A stretch of DNA of 64,000 nucleotides from Neisseria wadsworthii 9715 (GTDB lineage Bacteria > Pseudomonadota > Gammaproteobacteria > Burkholderiales > Neisseriaceae), in NCBI RefSeq assembly GCF_000227765.1, contig NZ_JH165159.1, forward strand, positions 1,762,151-1,826,150. The letters run 5' to 3'. Below are positions 47,688 to 55,158 of the stretch, piece by piece; the first letter of the stretch is position 1, and the number at the start of each line of letters is the position of its first letter. The notes under the pieces were generated by a model that saw only the letters and a list, made by a program, of their open reading frames with translations, ran no database searches and had not been told where the DNA came from. The translations under genes were made by a program, and so were the position numbers.

Positions 47688-47803
47688 AGGAGGTCTTTCT
47701 CTAAAATAGTAATGATAAATAGTGAATCTGAAATGAAACCATTTCTTTAAATTGATACTTATTGTATGTGGAAATGGCTTTCTAAACAATCAAAATATCC
47801 AAC
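47688..47803. promoter_or_regulatory. divergent spacer gatB / C-protein gene
   Basis: 116 bp, AT-rich. It must hold the start signals of the controller gene and, since the island separates gatB from gatA, probably a promoter for gatB. I could not recognise a clear C-box palindrome. Confidence 0.4.
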
Positions 47804-48043
47804 ATGAAAACAGATGATTTAAAACTATTTGGCACTCATGTCAAAACCCTTCGGTTAAGTAAAAACTTAAGTCAAGAAGAGTTGGCTGAACGTGCAGGTA
47901 TGCATAGAACATATATCGGTATGATTGAGCGTGGGGAACGAAATCCTGCATTGCTCAATCTCATCCGCTTAGCTAAAGCTCTACATATTCCCTTATCCCA
48001 ACTTGTTAATTTTCTAGACAAGGAAAATCATGAAACTTATTGA
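47804..48043 (+). CDS. controller-type HTH (XRE) protein of the R-M system
   Basis: 79-residue single-domain regulator. Helix-turn-helix LSQEELAERAGMHRTYIGMI (about 23-42) followed by ERGERNPALLNLIRLAKAL, the common layout of R-M controller (C) proteins. It overlaps the endonuclease gene by 14 bp (48030-48043), so the two are translationally linked, as C and R genes usually are. Likely times nuclease expression after entry into a new host. No Shine-Dalgarno of note; possibly leaderless. Confidence 0.85.
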   Translation: MKTDDLKLFGTHVKTLRLSKNLSQEELAERAGMHRTYIGMIERGERNPALLNLIRLAKALHIPLSQLVNFLDKENHETY

Positions 48044-48734
48044 TGCTTATCCATTTTTACAAGAAAATCAAGGTCGTCCGCTGATTGACTTAAAAACAGA
48101 GTATCAAAATCGCTTTCCCGAATACTTACCTTTTGATATGAAGATCAACAAAGGTGGTGTAGGCCAATTTCTAGAAAAACTTATTGGATTGAAAAACACT
48201 TCTTCCCTTACCGATTTTACAGACGGTGAACTGAAAACCAATAAATCGGATATTTCAGGCAAGCCTTTGGAAACAATGTTTATTTCTCAAATATCCAGTT
48301 CATTTGATGAGTTAATCAATGATGAGCTAACTTTTAAAAACAGCTGGGTTTACCAAAAAATCCGCAATATGTTATATGTACCCATCTGCAAAGTTAATGA
48401 TAATCCTGATAATTGGTTTATCCACTCTGCGTATCATATTTGCTTGGATCATAATCCTATGGTTTACCAACAACTTGAAAAAGATTTTCTTGTTATTCGC
48501 AAACTGCTAAATCAAGATATACGGAAATTAAGTGATGGGTTTATCCATACATCAAATGGAGAATTCATTCAAATCCGATCAAAAGATTCCAAACGTTCAG
48601 ATGGCACTTATAATCCGATTTTTTCAACCACTCACAATCGCTACGTTTCCAATAAAAATCATGCCTTTTATTTTAAAAAGGAATTTATGAGAGCTATTCA
48701 GACTGGCACTTGGGTAGTTCATAAAATCATTTAA
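48030..48734 (+). CDS. MutH/Sau3AI-family restriction endonuclease
   Basis: 234-residue nuclease. Catalytic motif TDFTDGELKTNK (Asp62 or 65, Glu67, Lys69), then GKPLETMF. Further MutH-like blocks: SDGFIHTSNGEFIQIRSKDS (about 171-190) and NHAFYFKKEFMRAIQ near the C-end. MutH and Sau3AI act at GATC. Size equals single-domain MutH, about half of Sau3AI. With Dam-type and DpnA-type methylases next door, GATC cleavage is very likely. Not MutH proper: overlap with the C gene, low GC and partner methylases mark it as a restriction enzyme. Confidence 0.85.
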   Translation: MKLIDAYPFLQENQGRPLIDLKTEYQNRFPEYLPFDMKINKGGVGQFLEKLIGLKNTSSLTDFTDGELKTNKSDISGKPLETMFISQISSSFDELINDELTFKNSWVYQKIRNMLYVPICKVNDNPDNWFIHSAYHICLDHNPMVYQQLEKDFLVIRKLLNQDIRKLSDGFIHTSNGEFIQIRSKDSKRSDGTYNPIFSTTHNRYVSNKNHAFYFKKEFMRAIQTGTWVVHKII

Positions 48735-48750
48735 TCATATTAACGGTAGA

Positions 48751-49566
48751 TTATTTTGCCGTTAATTTCTTCTTTGCCAATTCAAAAAATCCCGTTTCTA
48801 ACTCACACCCGCAAAATTTCCGCTCGTTTTTTAATGTGACTATCCCGGTTGTGCCGCTTCCCATAAACGGGTCAAAAATCAAATCGCCCACATTTGAAGC
48901 TGCCTGAATGCACCTCTCAACCAAAGCCAACGGTTTTTGTGTCGGATGCTTGCCCAATGCTTTTTCTGCTTTACTTGGTGGTGCAATTTGCCAGACACAT
49001 TTCATTTGTTTATCGTTGTTTTGTGCTTTCATTACATCATAATGAAAAGTATGTTTGGCCTTTTTGCTTTTCTTCGCCCATAGCAGTGTTTCAGTTGAAT
49101 GTGTGAAAAAACGGCAGGATAAATTTGGTGGTGGATTGGGTTTTTCCCATGTAATGTTGTTCAAAATATGGTAGCCGATGATTTGCATCAGATAGCCTAT
49201 CAAATAAATATTATGATAAGTACCGCATACCCATATTGTGCCGTTTGGTTTCAATAGTGCGTAAGATAGGCGTAACCACTCTTCATAAAATTCTAAATCG
49301 GCAGACAATCCTTGAGATTTATCCCATCGGCCTTTATTTACCGAAACCATTTGCCCGTTTTGGCAGGTAAAACCATCATTGGACAAAAAATAAGGCGGGT
49401 CTGCAAAAATCATATCGAAGCAGCCGTTTGGATATTTATCCAAAATACGGCGCATAACAGTTAAAGCATTTTCGTTATAAATCACGAGGCCGTCTGAAAT
49501 ATATTTTTTGAGACCGGTATGGTAAGCCACTGCTTCTTCTTTTAGCCGGTTAAATTCACTCGCCAT
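48751..49566 (-). CDS. DpnA-like adenine DNA methyltransferase
   Basis: 271 residues of the beta class: catalytic DPPY first (IFADPPYFLSN, about 55-65), SAM motif later (DPFMGSGTTG, about 237-246). Long stretches agree with pneumococcal DpnA as I recall it (QMVSVNKGRWDK, LKPNGTIWVCG, HNIY, ILNNITWEK, PNLSCRFFTHSTETLLWA). DpnA methylates GATC also on single strands and protects incoming transforming DNA. It overlaps the other methylase by 11 bp and converges on the nuclease gene. It contains an AG-DUS (AGGCCGTCTGAA at 49487-49498). Confidence 0.88.
   Translation of the reverse strand: MASEFNRLKEEAVAYHTGLKKYISDGLVIYNENALTVMRRILDKYPNGCFDMIFADPPYFLSNDGFTCQNGQMVSVNKGRWDKSQGLSADLEFYEEWLRLSYALLKPNGTIWVCGTYHNIYLIGYLMQIIGYHILNNITWEKPNPPPNLSCRFFTHSTETLLWAKKSKKAKHTFHYDVMKAQNNDKQMKCVWQIAPPSKAEKALGKHPTQKPLALVERCIQAASNVGDLIFDPFMGSGTTGIVTLKNERKFCGCELETGFFELAKKKLTAK
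49487..49498 (+). repeat. AG-DUS copy, foreign dialect
   Basis: AGGCCGTCTGAA, perfect, inside the DpnA-like gene. Differs from the window's usual TGCCTGTCTGAA. Confidence 0.85.
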
Positions 49567-50374
49567 ATATCGCCAACAATTCGCCTACTTTTTGTCTACT
49601 ACTGCCTTTAGCTGCAATATTTCTTTGTACATCAATGGTTTCTAGCCGTGCTTCTTTGTAAATTTCCCGTGTAAAAGCTGTATCATGATTGGAAATTAAC
49701 ACGCCTTGAGATTGTATCGAAATTTGCTTTGCCGTTTCGGCTAAGCGGGTTTGGTCATTTAAATCAAATCCGCCTTTAGCATAAGCGGTAAATGAAGCTG
49801 TTTCACTCAAGGGCACATAAGGCGGATCGCAATACACGATATCGTCTCCATTTGCCAAACTTAAGGCCGTCTGAAAATCAGCACACATCAATTCAATACG
49901 ATTGGCTTTTTCGATAAATGCCAACATTTCCATTTCAGGGAAATAAGGTGTTTTGTATCGACCGAAAGGTACATTGAAAGCACCTTTGTTGTTATATCTG
50001 CACAAACCATTAAACGCGTGCCGATTTAAATAAATAAATAAAGCGGAACGTTCGCTTAATTCCTGAGAAGCATTAAATCTTCCCCGTAATTCGTAAAAGC
50101 GGCTTTCCTGATTATTTTCTACGGTAAAAAACGAACGCGCATAATCAATAAACTGTTGTTTTTCTTCTTTGAGTATGCGGAACAAACCAATTAAATCAGG
50201 ATTGGTGTCGTTTAACAAATAGGCTTCAAAATCCAAAGCCATAGACACGGCAGCAGAACCCGCAAACGGCTCGATAAGACGTTTGCGGGGTTGTTTGGGC
50301 AGATTAAATTCAATAAAAGATGCAAGTTTGAATTTCCCACCAGCCCATTTTAAAAAAGGTTTAGAAGAAGCCAT
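49556..50374 (-). CDS. DpnM/Dam-like adenine DNA methyltransferase
   Basis: 272 residues of the alpha class (D12): N-terminal FLKWAGGKFKL and SAM motif EPFAGSAAVSMAL (about 36-48), catalytic DPPY in DIVYCDPPYVPLSE (about 176-189). Gives N6-methyladenine at GATC on duplex DNA. NGLCRYNNKGAFNVPFGRYK is typical of Dam/DpnM target recognition. Preceded by 5 bp from the acidic small gene. An AG-DUS lies inside at 49864-49875. Confidence 0.9.
   Translation of the reverse strand: MASSKPFLKWAGGKFKLASFIEFNLPKQPRKRLIEPFAGSAAVSMALDFEAYLLNDTNPDLIGLFRILKEEKQQFIDYARSFFTVENNQESRFYELRGRFNASQELSERSALFIYLNRHAFNGLCRYNNKGAFNVPFGRYKTPYFPEMEMLAFIEKANRIELMCADFQTALSLANGDDIVYCDPPYVPLSETASFTAYAKGGFDLNDQTRLAETAKQISIQSQGVLISNHDTAFTREIYKEARLETIDVQRNIAAKGSSRQKVGELLAIYGE
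49864..49875 (+). repeat. AG-DUS copy, foreign dialect
   Basis: AGGCCGTCTGAA, perfect, inside the DpnM-like gene. Confidence 0.85.
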
Positions 50375-50379
50375 TAGAA

Positions 50380-50586
50380 TTAAGCGGCAATAAGCAATTT
50401 GTAGTTTTGGGCTAATTCCAAAGCTTCTTCAAAATTTTCACATTCAAATGTTTCAATATACGCTTGGTCTTTGTCAGAAATTTGAGCATTGAAGATATCG
50501 ACTACATATTCTTCAGTTTCCTCATCAAAAGAGATAAAGAAATCTACGGTTCTATCAAAGTTTAAGCCTTCTTGGTAAATGCTCAT
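50380..50586 (-). CDS. small acidic protein of the R-M island
   Basis: 68 residues, roughly 17 acidic and only 3 basic (net charge about -14). No membrane segment and no known motif. It is the first gene of the methylase unit and ends 5 bp before the DpnM-like gene. Possible roles: DNA mimic, regulator or a passenger of the island. Ribosome site AAGGTATTTAACC is modest. Unknown function. Confidence 0.62.
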   Translation of the reverse strand: MSIYQEGLNFDRTVDFFISFDEETEEYVVDIFNAQISDKDQAYIETFECENFEEALELAQNYKLLIAA

Positions 50587-50639
50587 GGTTAAATACCTTG
50601 TTAAATCGAATGAATCATATCAAAGGCGGACTGAGGTTT

Positions 50640-50670
50640 TTCAGACGGCCTCATTATTTTCAGGTAGCCC
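50640..50670 (-). repeat. two foreign-dialect DUS copies at the gatA/R-M junction
   Basis: 50640-50651 is a perfect AG-DUS (reverse of AGGCCGTCTGAA). 50659-50670 reads GGGCTACCTGAA on the minus strand, 11 of 12 to what I recall as the Eikenella dialect AGGCTACCTGAA. Directly beyond the gatA stop. Confidence 0.75.
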
Positions 50671-50673
50671 TTT

Positions 50674-52128
50674 TTAAACACCAGCAGGCATCTTAATATG
50701 CCAATCGCTTTCCAACTGCATCTGATGCGCCACGCCCAGCAATTTCGCTTCGGCAAAGTAATTGCCAATCAATTGCACGCCAATCGGCAGGCCCTCTGAA
50801 GAGAAGCCTGCGGGCAGGGTCATGGCGGGGAGGCCGGCGAGGTTGACGGCGATGGTGTAGATGTCGCTCAGATACATTTGCACGGGGTCGTTGATGTCGC
50901 TACCCAGTTTAGGTGCGGCGGTCGGTGCGGTTGGTGCAAGGATGATGTCGCATTGCTGTAAGGCCGTCTGAAAATCGTTGGCGACCAGGCGGCGCAGTTT
51001 TTGGGCTTTCAGGTAGTAGGCGTCGTAATAGCCGTGGCTGAGTACATAGGTGCCGATCATGATGCGGCGTTTGACTTCGCTGCCGAAGCCTTCGGCTCGG
51101 GTGTTGCTGTACAGCTCTTCCAAGTTGCCGAACTGCTCGGCGCGGTGGCCGTAGCGCACGCCGTCGTAGCGCGATAGGTTGGTGCTGGCTTCGGCGGAGG
51201 CAAGCACGTAGTAAGCGGGGATGGAAAGCTCGGTTTGCGGCAGGCTCACTTCTACCATTTCCGCGCCTTGTGCTTTTAATAGGTCAATGGCCGTCTGAAC
51301 GGTTTTTTGTACGTCTGCGCTCATGCCTTCGCCGAAATATTCTTTGGGCAGGCCGACTTTCAAGCCTTTGAGGGGTTGGTTCAGATCGCGGGTGTAGTCT
51401 TCTTTGGCGCGTTCCAAGCTGGTGGAATCGCGTTCGTCAAAGCTTGCCATGGCGTTGAGCAGAATGGCGCAATCTTCGGCGGTTTGCGCCATCGGGCCGG
51501 CTTGGTCGAAGCTGGAGGCGTAAGCCACCATGCCGAAACGGGAAACGACGCCGTAAGTGGGTTTCAGGCCGGTGATGCCGCAATGTGAGGCGGGTTGGCG
51601 TATGGAGCCGCCAGTGTCGGAGCCTAAAGCTGCCGGTGCCAAACGGGCCGCTACCACGGCTGCGGAACCGCCGGAAGAGCCGCCGGGCACGTTTTCTAAA
51701 TTCCACGGGTTTTGGGTGGCGCCGTAGAACGAAGTTTCGTTGGTCGAACCCATGGCAAATTCGTCCATATTGGTACGGCCGAGGGTTACCATGCCTTCGT
51801 TAAGCAGGTTTTGCACCACTGTGGCGGTGTAGGGGGAAATGAAGTTGTCGAGCATTTTGCTGGAGCAGGCACTTTTCCAGCCTTTTTGGCAGAAGATGTC
51901 TTTGTAAGCAATCGGTACGCCGGTGAGAATGCCTGCGTTGCCGGCGGCGATGCGCTCGTCTGCGGCTTTGGCTTCGGCGAGGGTGAGGTCTTGGTCTAAA
52001 GTGATGTAGCCGTTGATGGCGGGGTTTCGGGCATCAATGGCATTCAGGTATTCTTGCGCCAGCTCGGTGGCGGAGATTTTTTTGCTGTGCAGCAGTTCGC
52101 TGGCTTGTTTTAAGGTGTATTGGGTCAT
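50674..52128 (-). CDS. gatA: aspartyl/glutamyl-tRNA amidotransferase subunit A
   Basis: Amidase subunit of GatCAB that frees ammonia from glutamine. 484 residues. Ser-cisSer-Lys triad: Lys in [10 protein letters not shown] (about 77), Ser in [12 protein letters not shown] (about 151-158) and in [12 protein letters not shown] (about 172-183). Clearly GC-richer, especially at third positions, than gatB and the R-M genes. It carries AG-type DUS copies at 50961-50972 and 51288-51299 (one mismatch), unlike the rest of the window. Probably imported by transformation together with the island. Confidence 0.95.
   Translation of the reverse strand: MTQYTLKQASELLHSKKISATELAQEYLNAIDARNPAINGYITLDQDLTLAEAKAADERIAAGNAGILTGVPIAYKDIFCQKGWKSACSSKMLDNFISPYTATVVQNLLNEGMVTLGRTNMDEFAMGSTNETSFYGATQNPWNLENVPGGSSGGSAAVVAARLAPAALGSDTGGSIRQPASHCGITGLKPTYGVVSRFGMVAYASSFDQAGPMAQTAEDCAILLNAMASFDERDSTSLERAKEDYTRDLNQPLKGLKVGLPKEYFGEGMSADVQKTVQTAIDLLKAQGAEMVEVSLPQTELSIPAYYVLASAEASTNLSRYDGVRYGHRAEQFGNLEELYSNTRAEGFGSEVKRRIMIGTYVLSHGYYDAYYLKAQKLRRLVANDFQTALQQCDIILAPTAPTAAPKLGSDINDPVQMYLSDIYTIAVNLAGLPAMTLPAGFSSEGLPIGVQLIGNYFAEAKLLGVAHQMQLESDWHIKMPAGV
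50961..50972 (+). repeat. AG-DUS copy in gatA
   Basis: AGGCCGTCTGAA, perfect. A second copy with one mismatch (TGGCCGTCTGAA) is at 51288-51299. Confidence 0.85.
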
Positions 52129-52166
52129 GGGTATCTGCTTGTCTTGTGTCAGATGTATTTAAAACC

Positions 52167-52214
52167 TTTTCAGACAGGCATATTCCATAGAGTTTGCGAA
52201 TGCCTGTCTGAAAA
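52167..52214. repeat. outward-facing DUS pair between gatC and gatA
   Basis: TTTTCAGACAGGCAT at 52167-52181 and ATGCCTGTCTGAAAA at 52200-52214. Local dialect resumes here, marking the right edge of the foreign-dialect block. Confidence 0.68.
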
Positions 52215-52228
52215 GCATTTATCTTACT

Positions 52229-52519
52229 TTACTCTTCAATCACTTGCGGCACGATATACAAGCGGTTGCGCACTTCCGGGGCAACGGCCTGATACTCTGC
52301 TGCGTGATCGGTTTCGGTAACCGTATCTTCGCGCAGTCGCAAAGCCACTTCGTGAGGATGAGCCATTGGTTCTACGCCTTCAGTGTCAACAGTTTGCATT
52401 TTTTCAACCATGGCGAAGATATCGTTTAATTCTTGCAGATTTTGCGCTTTTTCTTCTTCTGAGAGGCTTAGGCGTGAAAGTTTGGCTATTTTTTCCACAT
52501 CAGCTAATGTCAAGGCCAT
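52229..52519 (-). CDS. gatC: aspartyl/glutamyl-tRNA amidotransferase subunit C
   Basis: 96-residue clamp that stabilises GatA-GatB. Conserved start MALTLADVEKIAKLSRLSLS and middle VEKMQTVDTEGVEPMAHP. First gene of gatC-gatA; 100 bp spacer before gatA with a DUS pair. Divergent from mreB. Confidence 0.93.
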   Translation of the reverse strand: MALTLADVEKIAKLSRLSLSEEEKAQNLQELNDIFAMVEKMQTVDTEGVEPMAHPHEVALRLREDTVTETDHAAEYQAVAPEVRNRLYIVPQVIEE

Positions 52520-52759
52520 TTAAAGTAAATCCTTAAAAATAATAATTAGCAAAATTACCTTCAGTGAGGTATTATTCAGCATAATACGTTTTAACCACGG
52601 CACCCTAACTGAATCGGGCACGTGAATTGCGGATTATAAACGAAAACCAGTCGTCCGGCATGGTGTTTTTCAGACAGGCATCACATGTTAAAACCTGTCA
52701 AAACGCCATGCCTTATCATGTTTTTAATATATAACCTCAAGATAGACAAAAGGCTTTTC

Positions 52760-53788
52760 ATGTTTGGCTTTTTCAACCGTTTTTTGTCCCACGACCTGGC
52801 TATCGATCTGGGTACGGCCAATACGCTTATCTATGCCAAAGACAAAGGCGTGATACTCAACGAACCCTCTATTATCTCGGTTCAGGAAAATGAGCATCAC
52901 CAAGAATCCACCATTGCCATCGGCACCGAAGCGAAGAAAATGCTGGGCCGCACACCTGCGTCCATCCGCGTTGTTCGCCCGATGAAAGACGGCGTAATTG
53001 CCGACTTTGAACTTACCGGAAAAATGCTCAAACATTTCATCCGTAAAGCCACGGAAGGCCGCCCTTCCCGCGTTGTCATCTGTGTGCCTTACGGGGCTAC
53101 CCAAGTGGAACGCAAAACCATTGCTGAATCTGCCAAAGCTGCAGGCGCGTCGGATGTGTTTTTGATTGAAGAGCCTATGGCTGCCGCTCTAGGCGCAGGC
53201 CTGCCTGTAAACGAAGCCGCCGGCTGCATGATTGTCGATATCGGCGGCGGCACAACCGAAATCGGCATTTTGGCTATGAACGAAGTGGTTTATGCCAACT
53301 CGATCCGCACCGCAGGCAACGCTTTTGATGAAGCCATCACTCTATATGCGCGGCGCGAATTCGGCGTCATCATCGGAGACGTTACTGCGGAAAACATCAA
53401 ACAAACCATCGGAACCGCCTATCCTGTTGAAAATGTGGAAAGTATGATTATTACCGGACGCAGCATTTCCAGAGGTACGCCCCGCACATTTTCTATCAAT
53501 TCGAATGAAGTGTTTGAAGCGCTCAAAGACCCGCTAAACAGAATCATTCAAGCCATTATCACCTCTCTTGAGCTGACTCCCCCCGAGCTTGCCTCAGACA
53601 TCATCAGCCGCGGGCTGGTATTGGCCGGAGGCGGCGCGCTCTTGAGCAATATGGATCGTTTATTGTCAGAAGCTACCGGCTTGCCGGTAATAATTGCAGA
53701 AAATCCTTTATGTTGCGTAGCACGTGGAACAGGCTACGCATTGGATTTAATCGGAACCCAACATCCGATTTTGTCACAAATCCCTTAA
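52760..53788 (+). CDS. mreB: rod shape-determining protein MreB
   Basis: Bacterial actin that guides lateral wall synthesis. The frame is open from 52685, but AAAGG upstream and the family start MFGFFNRFLSHDLAIDLGTA place the ATG at 52760 (342 residues). Phosphate-1 DLGTANTLIY (about 16-25), phosphate-2 IVDIGGGTTEIG (about 161), and adenosine motif LAGGGALLSN (about 290). N. meningitidis, a coccus, lacks mreB as I recall, so this species should be rod-shaped. First gene of mreBCD-pbp2-rodA. Confidence 0.96.
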   Translation: MFGFFNRFLSHDLAIDLGTANTLIYAKDKGVILNEPSIISVQENEHHQESTIAIGTEAKKMLGRTPASIRVVRPMKDGVIADFELTGKMLKHFIRKATEGRPSRVVICVPYGATQVERKTIAESAKAAGASDVFLIEEPMAAALGAGLPVNEAAGCMIVDIGGGTTEIGILAMNEVVYANSIRTAGNAFDEAITLYARREFGVIIGDVTAENIKQTIGTAYPVENVESMIITGRSISRGTPRTFSINSNEVFEALKDPLNRIIQAIITSLELTPPELASDIISRGLVLAGGGALLSNMDRLLSEATGLPVIIAENPLCCVARGTGYALDLIGTQHPILSQIP

Positions 53789-53809
53789 TAAAAAATTTTG
53801 TTATACATC

Positions 53810-54664
53810 ATGGCAAAACCGTCTTTCAGCTTCGACCGCCCCAAGCGCGTGCCCGTTGGCAAGTTTTTCACACTCTGCCTGACCAGCATCGCGCTTTTGA
53901 TGCTGGATCAAAAGTTTGAAGCGGTACAGCATGTTCGCAGCATTGCAGCTTCTTTCACTTTCCCCTTGCAATGGATTGCAGCCAAGCCTGTTGAGCTATA
54001 TGAACACATCAGCCTGTTGGCTCGCTCACAAGCCGAATTAAAAAGCCAAAACCAAACTTTGCAAACAGAAAATATCAAATTGCAGATAGCTTCACATAGA
54101 AACGAAGCATTGGAAAAAGAATTAGGCGAATTGAAAAGCGTTTTGAATTTAAAGCAGATTAACTTTACTGATTCAGTGGCCGCCGAAGTGGTATCAAACG
54201 GCAGCAATCCTTTCTCCGACCTGTTGGTCATCGACAAAGGCAGCGAAAGCGGTATCCGTGCAGGAGATGCCGTGATTGACCGCAATGGCTTAGTAGGCCA
54301 AATCACACAAGCGCGCCGCTACAGCGCCGATTTGCGCCTGATCTCTGCTAATGAATTGCTTGTGCCCGTAGCCGTGGCGCGCACAGGTGTGCGCAGCCTG
54401 ACTTTTGGTGACGGCAACCGCATTTCCCTCCGCTATTTTCCCACTGATGCCGATCTAAAAGCCGGCGACATATTGCTCACTTCCGGCATCGACAGTGTTT
54501 ATCCTGGCGGTATTCCCGTGGCTCGGGTAAAAGAAGCTTCGAAAGCTTCAGGAACACCTTACTACCAAACAAAACTTGAAGCATCTTCCGGTTTGCAATC
54601 CAGCAAATATCTTTTGGTTTTATCTCAAAAACCGGCAGCTTCCACCGCAACTGACCAACCATGA
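53810..54664 (+). CDS. mreC: rod shape-determining protein MreC
   Basis: Periplasmic scaffold of the elongasome. 284 residues from ATG 53810 (a TTG at 53798 extends the frame). One membrane helix (KFFTLCLTSIALLMLD, about 18-33), a coiled coil (LLARSQAELKSQNQTLQTEN, continuing to about 110), then two beta-barrel domains (LLVIDKGSESGIRAGDAVID, VLLTSGIDSVYPGGIPVA-type). It overlaps mreD by ATGA (54661-54664). Confidence 0.93.
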   Translation: MAKPSFSFDRPKRVPVGKFFTLCLTSIALLMLDQKFEAVQHVRSIAASFTFPLQWIAAKPVELYEHISLLARSQAELKSQNQTLQTENIKLQIASHRNEALEKELGELKSVLNLKQINFTDSVAAEVVSNGSNPFSDLLVIDKGSESGIRAGDAVIDRNGLVGQITQARRYSADLRLISANELLVPVAVARTGVRSLTFGDGNRISLRYFPTDADLKAGDILLTSGIDSVYPGGIPVARVKEASKASGTPYYQTKLEASSGLQSSKYLLVLSQKPAASTATDQP

Positions 54665-55158
54665 GTAATCTCAGTCTTTCCCAAACCCGCCTGCCGATTG
54701 TACCTGTTGTTTTAACATTAGCAGGGGCATTATTGCTGGATTTTATACCGCTTCCTGCCGATATTTTTTTCTGGCTGCCCAAATTCAGCGCCTTAGTGTT
54801 GATTTTTCTTGCGCTTTACCGCCCGCAAACATTCGGCCTGTTTACCGCTTTTTTAATCGGGCTCGCTGTTGATGCCGGCACAGCCACGCCGCTGGGGCAA
54901 TATGCTCTAGCCTACGTTACGGGCATTTTTTTGCTTCAACTTCCAGGCTTTATGAGCAGACTTAATACACCCGCGCGGCAGCTTATCGGCGTACTGGTTG
55001 TCTTGTTGCTTATCCACGTATTGTTACTGTTTATCCATGCAGTCAATCAACGGCAATTGGTTCACTTAGAAAGTATGCTCGCAGCATTAAGCGGCATGTT
55101 GCTTTGGCCTTTAATTGATAAGATTTTGAAATATTTCTTTAACCGCTTCACAAAATGA
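54661..55158 (+). CDS. mreD: rod shape-determining protein MreD
   Basis: Five-helix inner-membrane protein, 165 residues, strongly hydrophobic throughout (LPIVPVVLTLAGALLLDFIP, FLIGLAVDAGTATPLGQYAL). The PLGQYA segment is typical. Start overlaps mreC and stop overlaps the next start, both as ATGA. Confidence 0.92.
   Translation: MSNLSLSQTRLPIVPVVLTLAGALLLDFIPLPADIFFWLPKFSALVLIFLALYRPQTFGLFTAFLIGLAVDAGTATPLGQYALAYVTGIFLLQLPGFMSRLNTPARQLIGVLVVLLLIHVLLLFIHAVNQRQLVHLESMLAALSGMLLWPLIDKILKYFFNRFTK

Noticed and set aside
48030-48734. Mismatch-repair MutH
   Set aside because: Same fold and motifs, but its overlap with a C-protein gene and adjacent methylases indicate a restriction enzyme.
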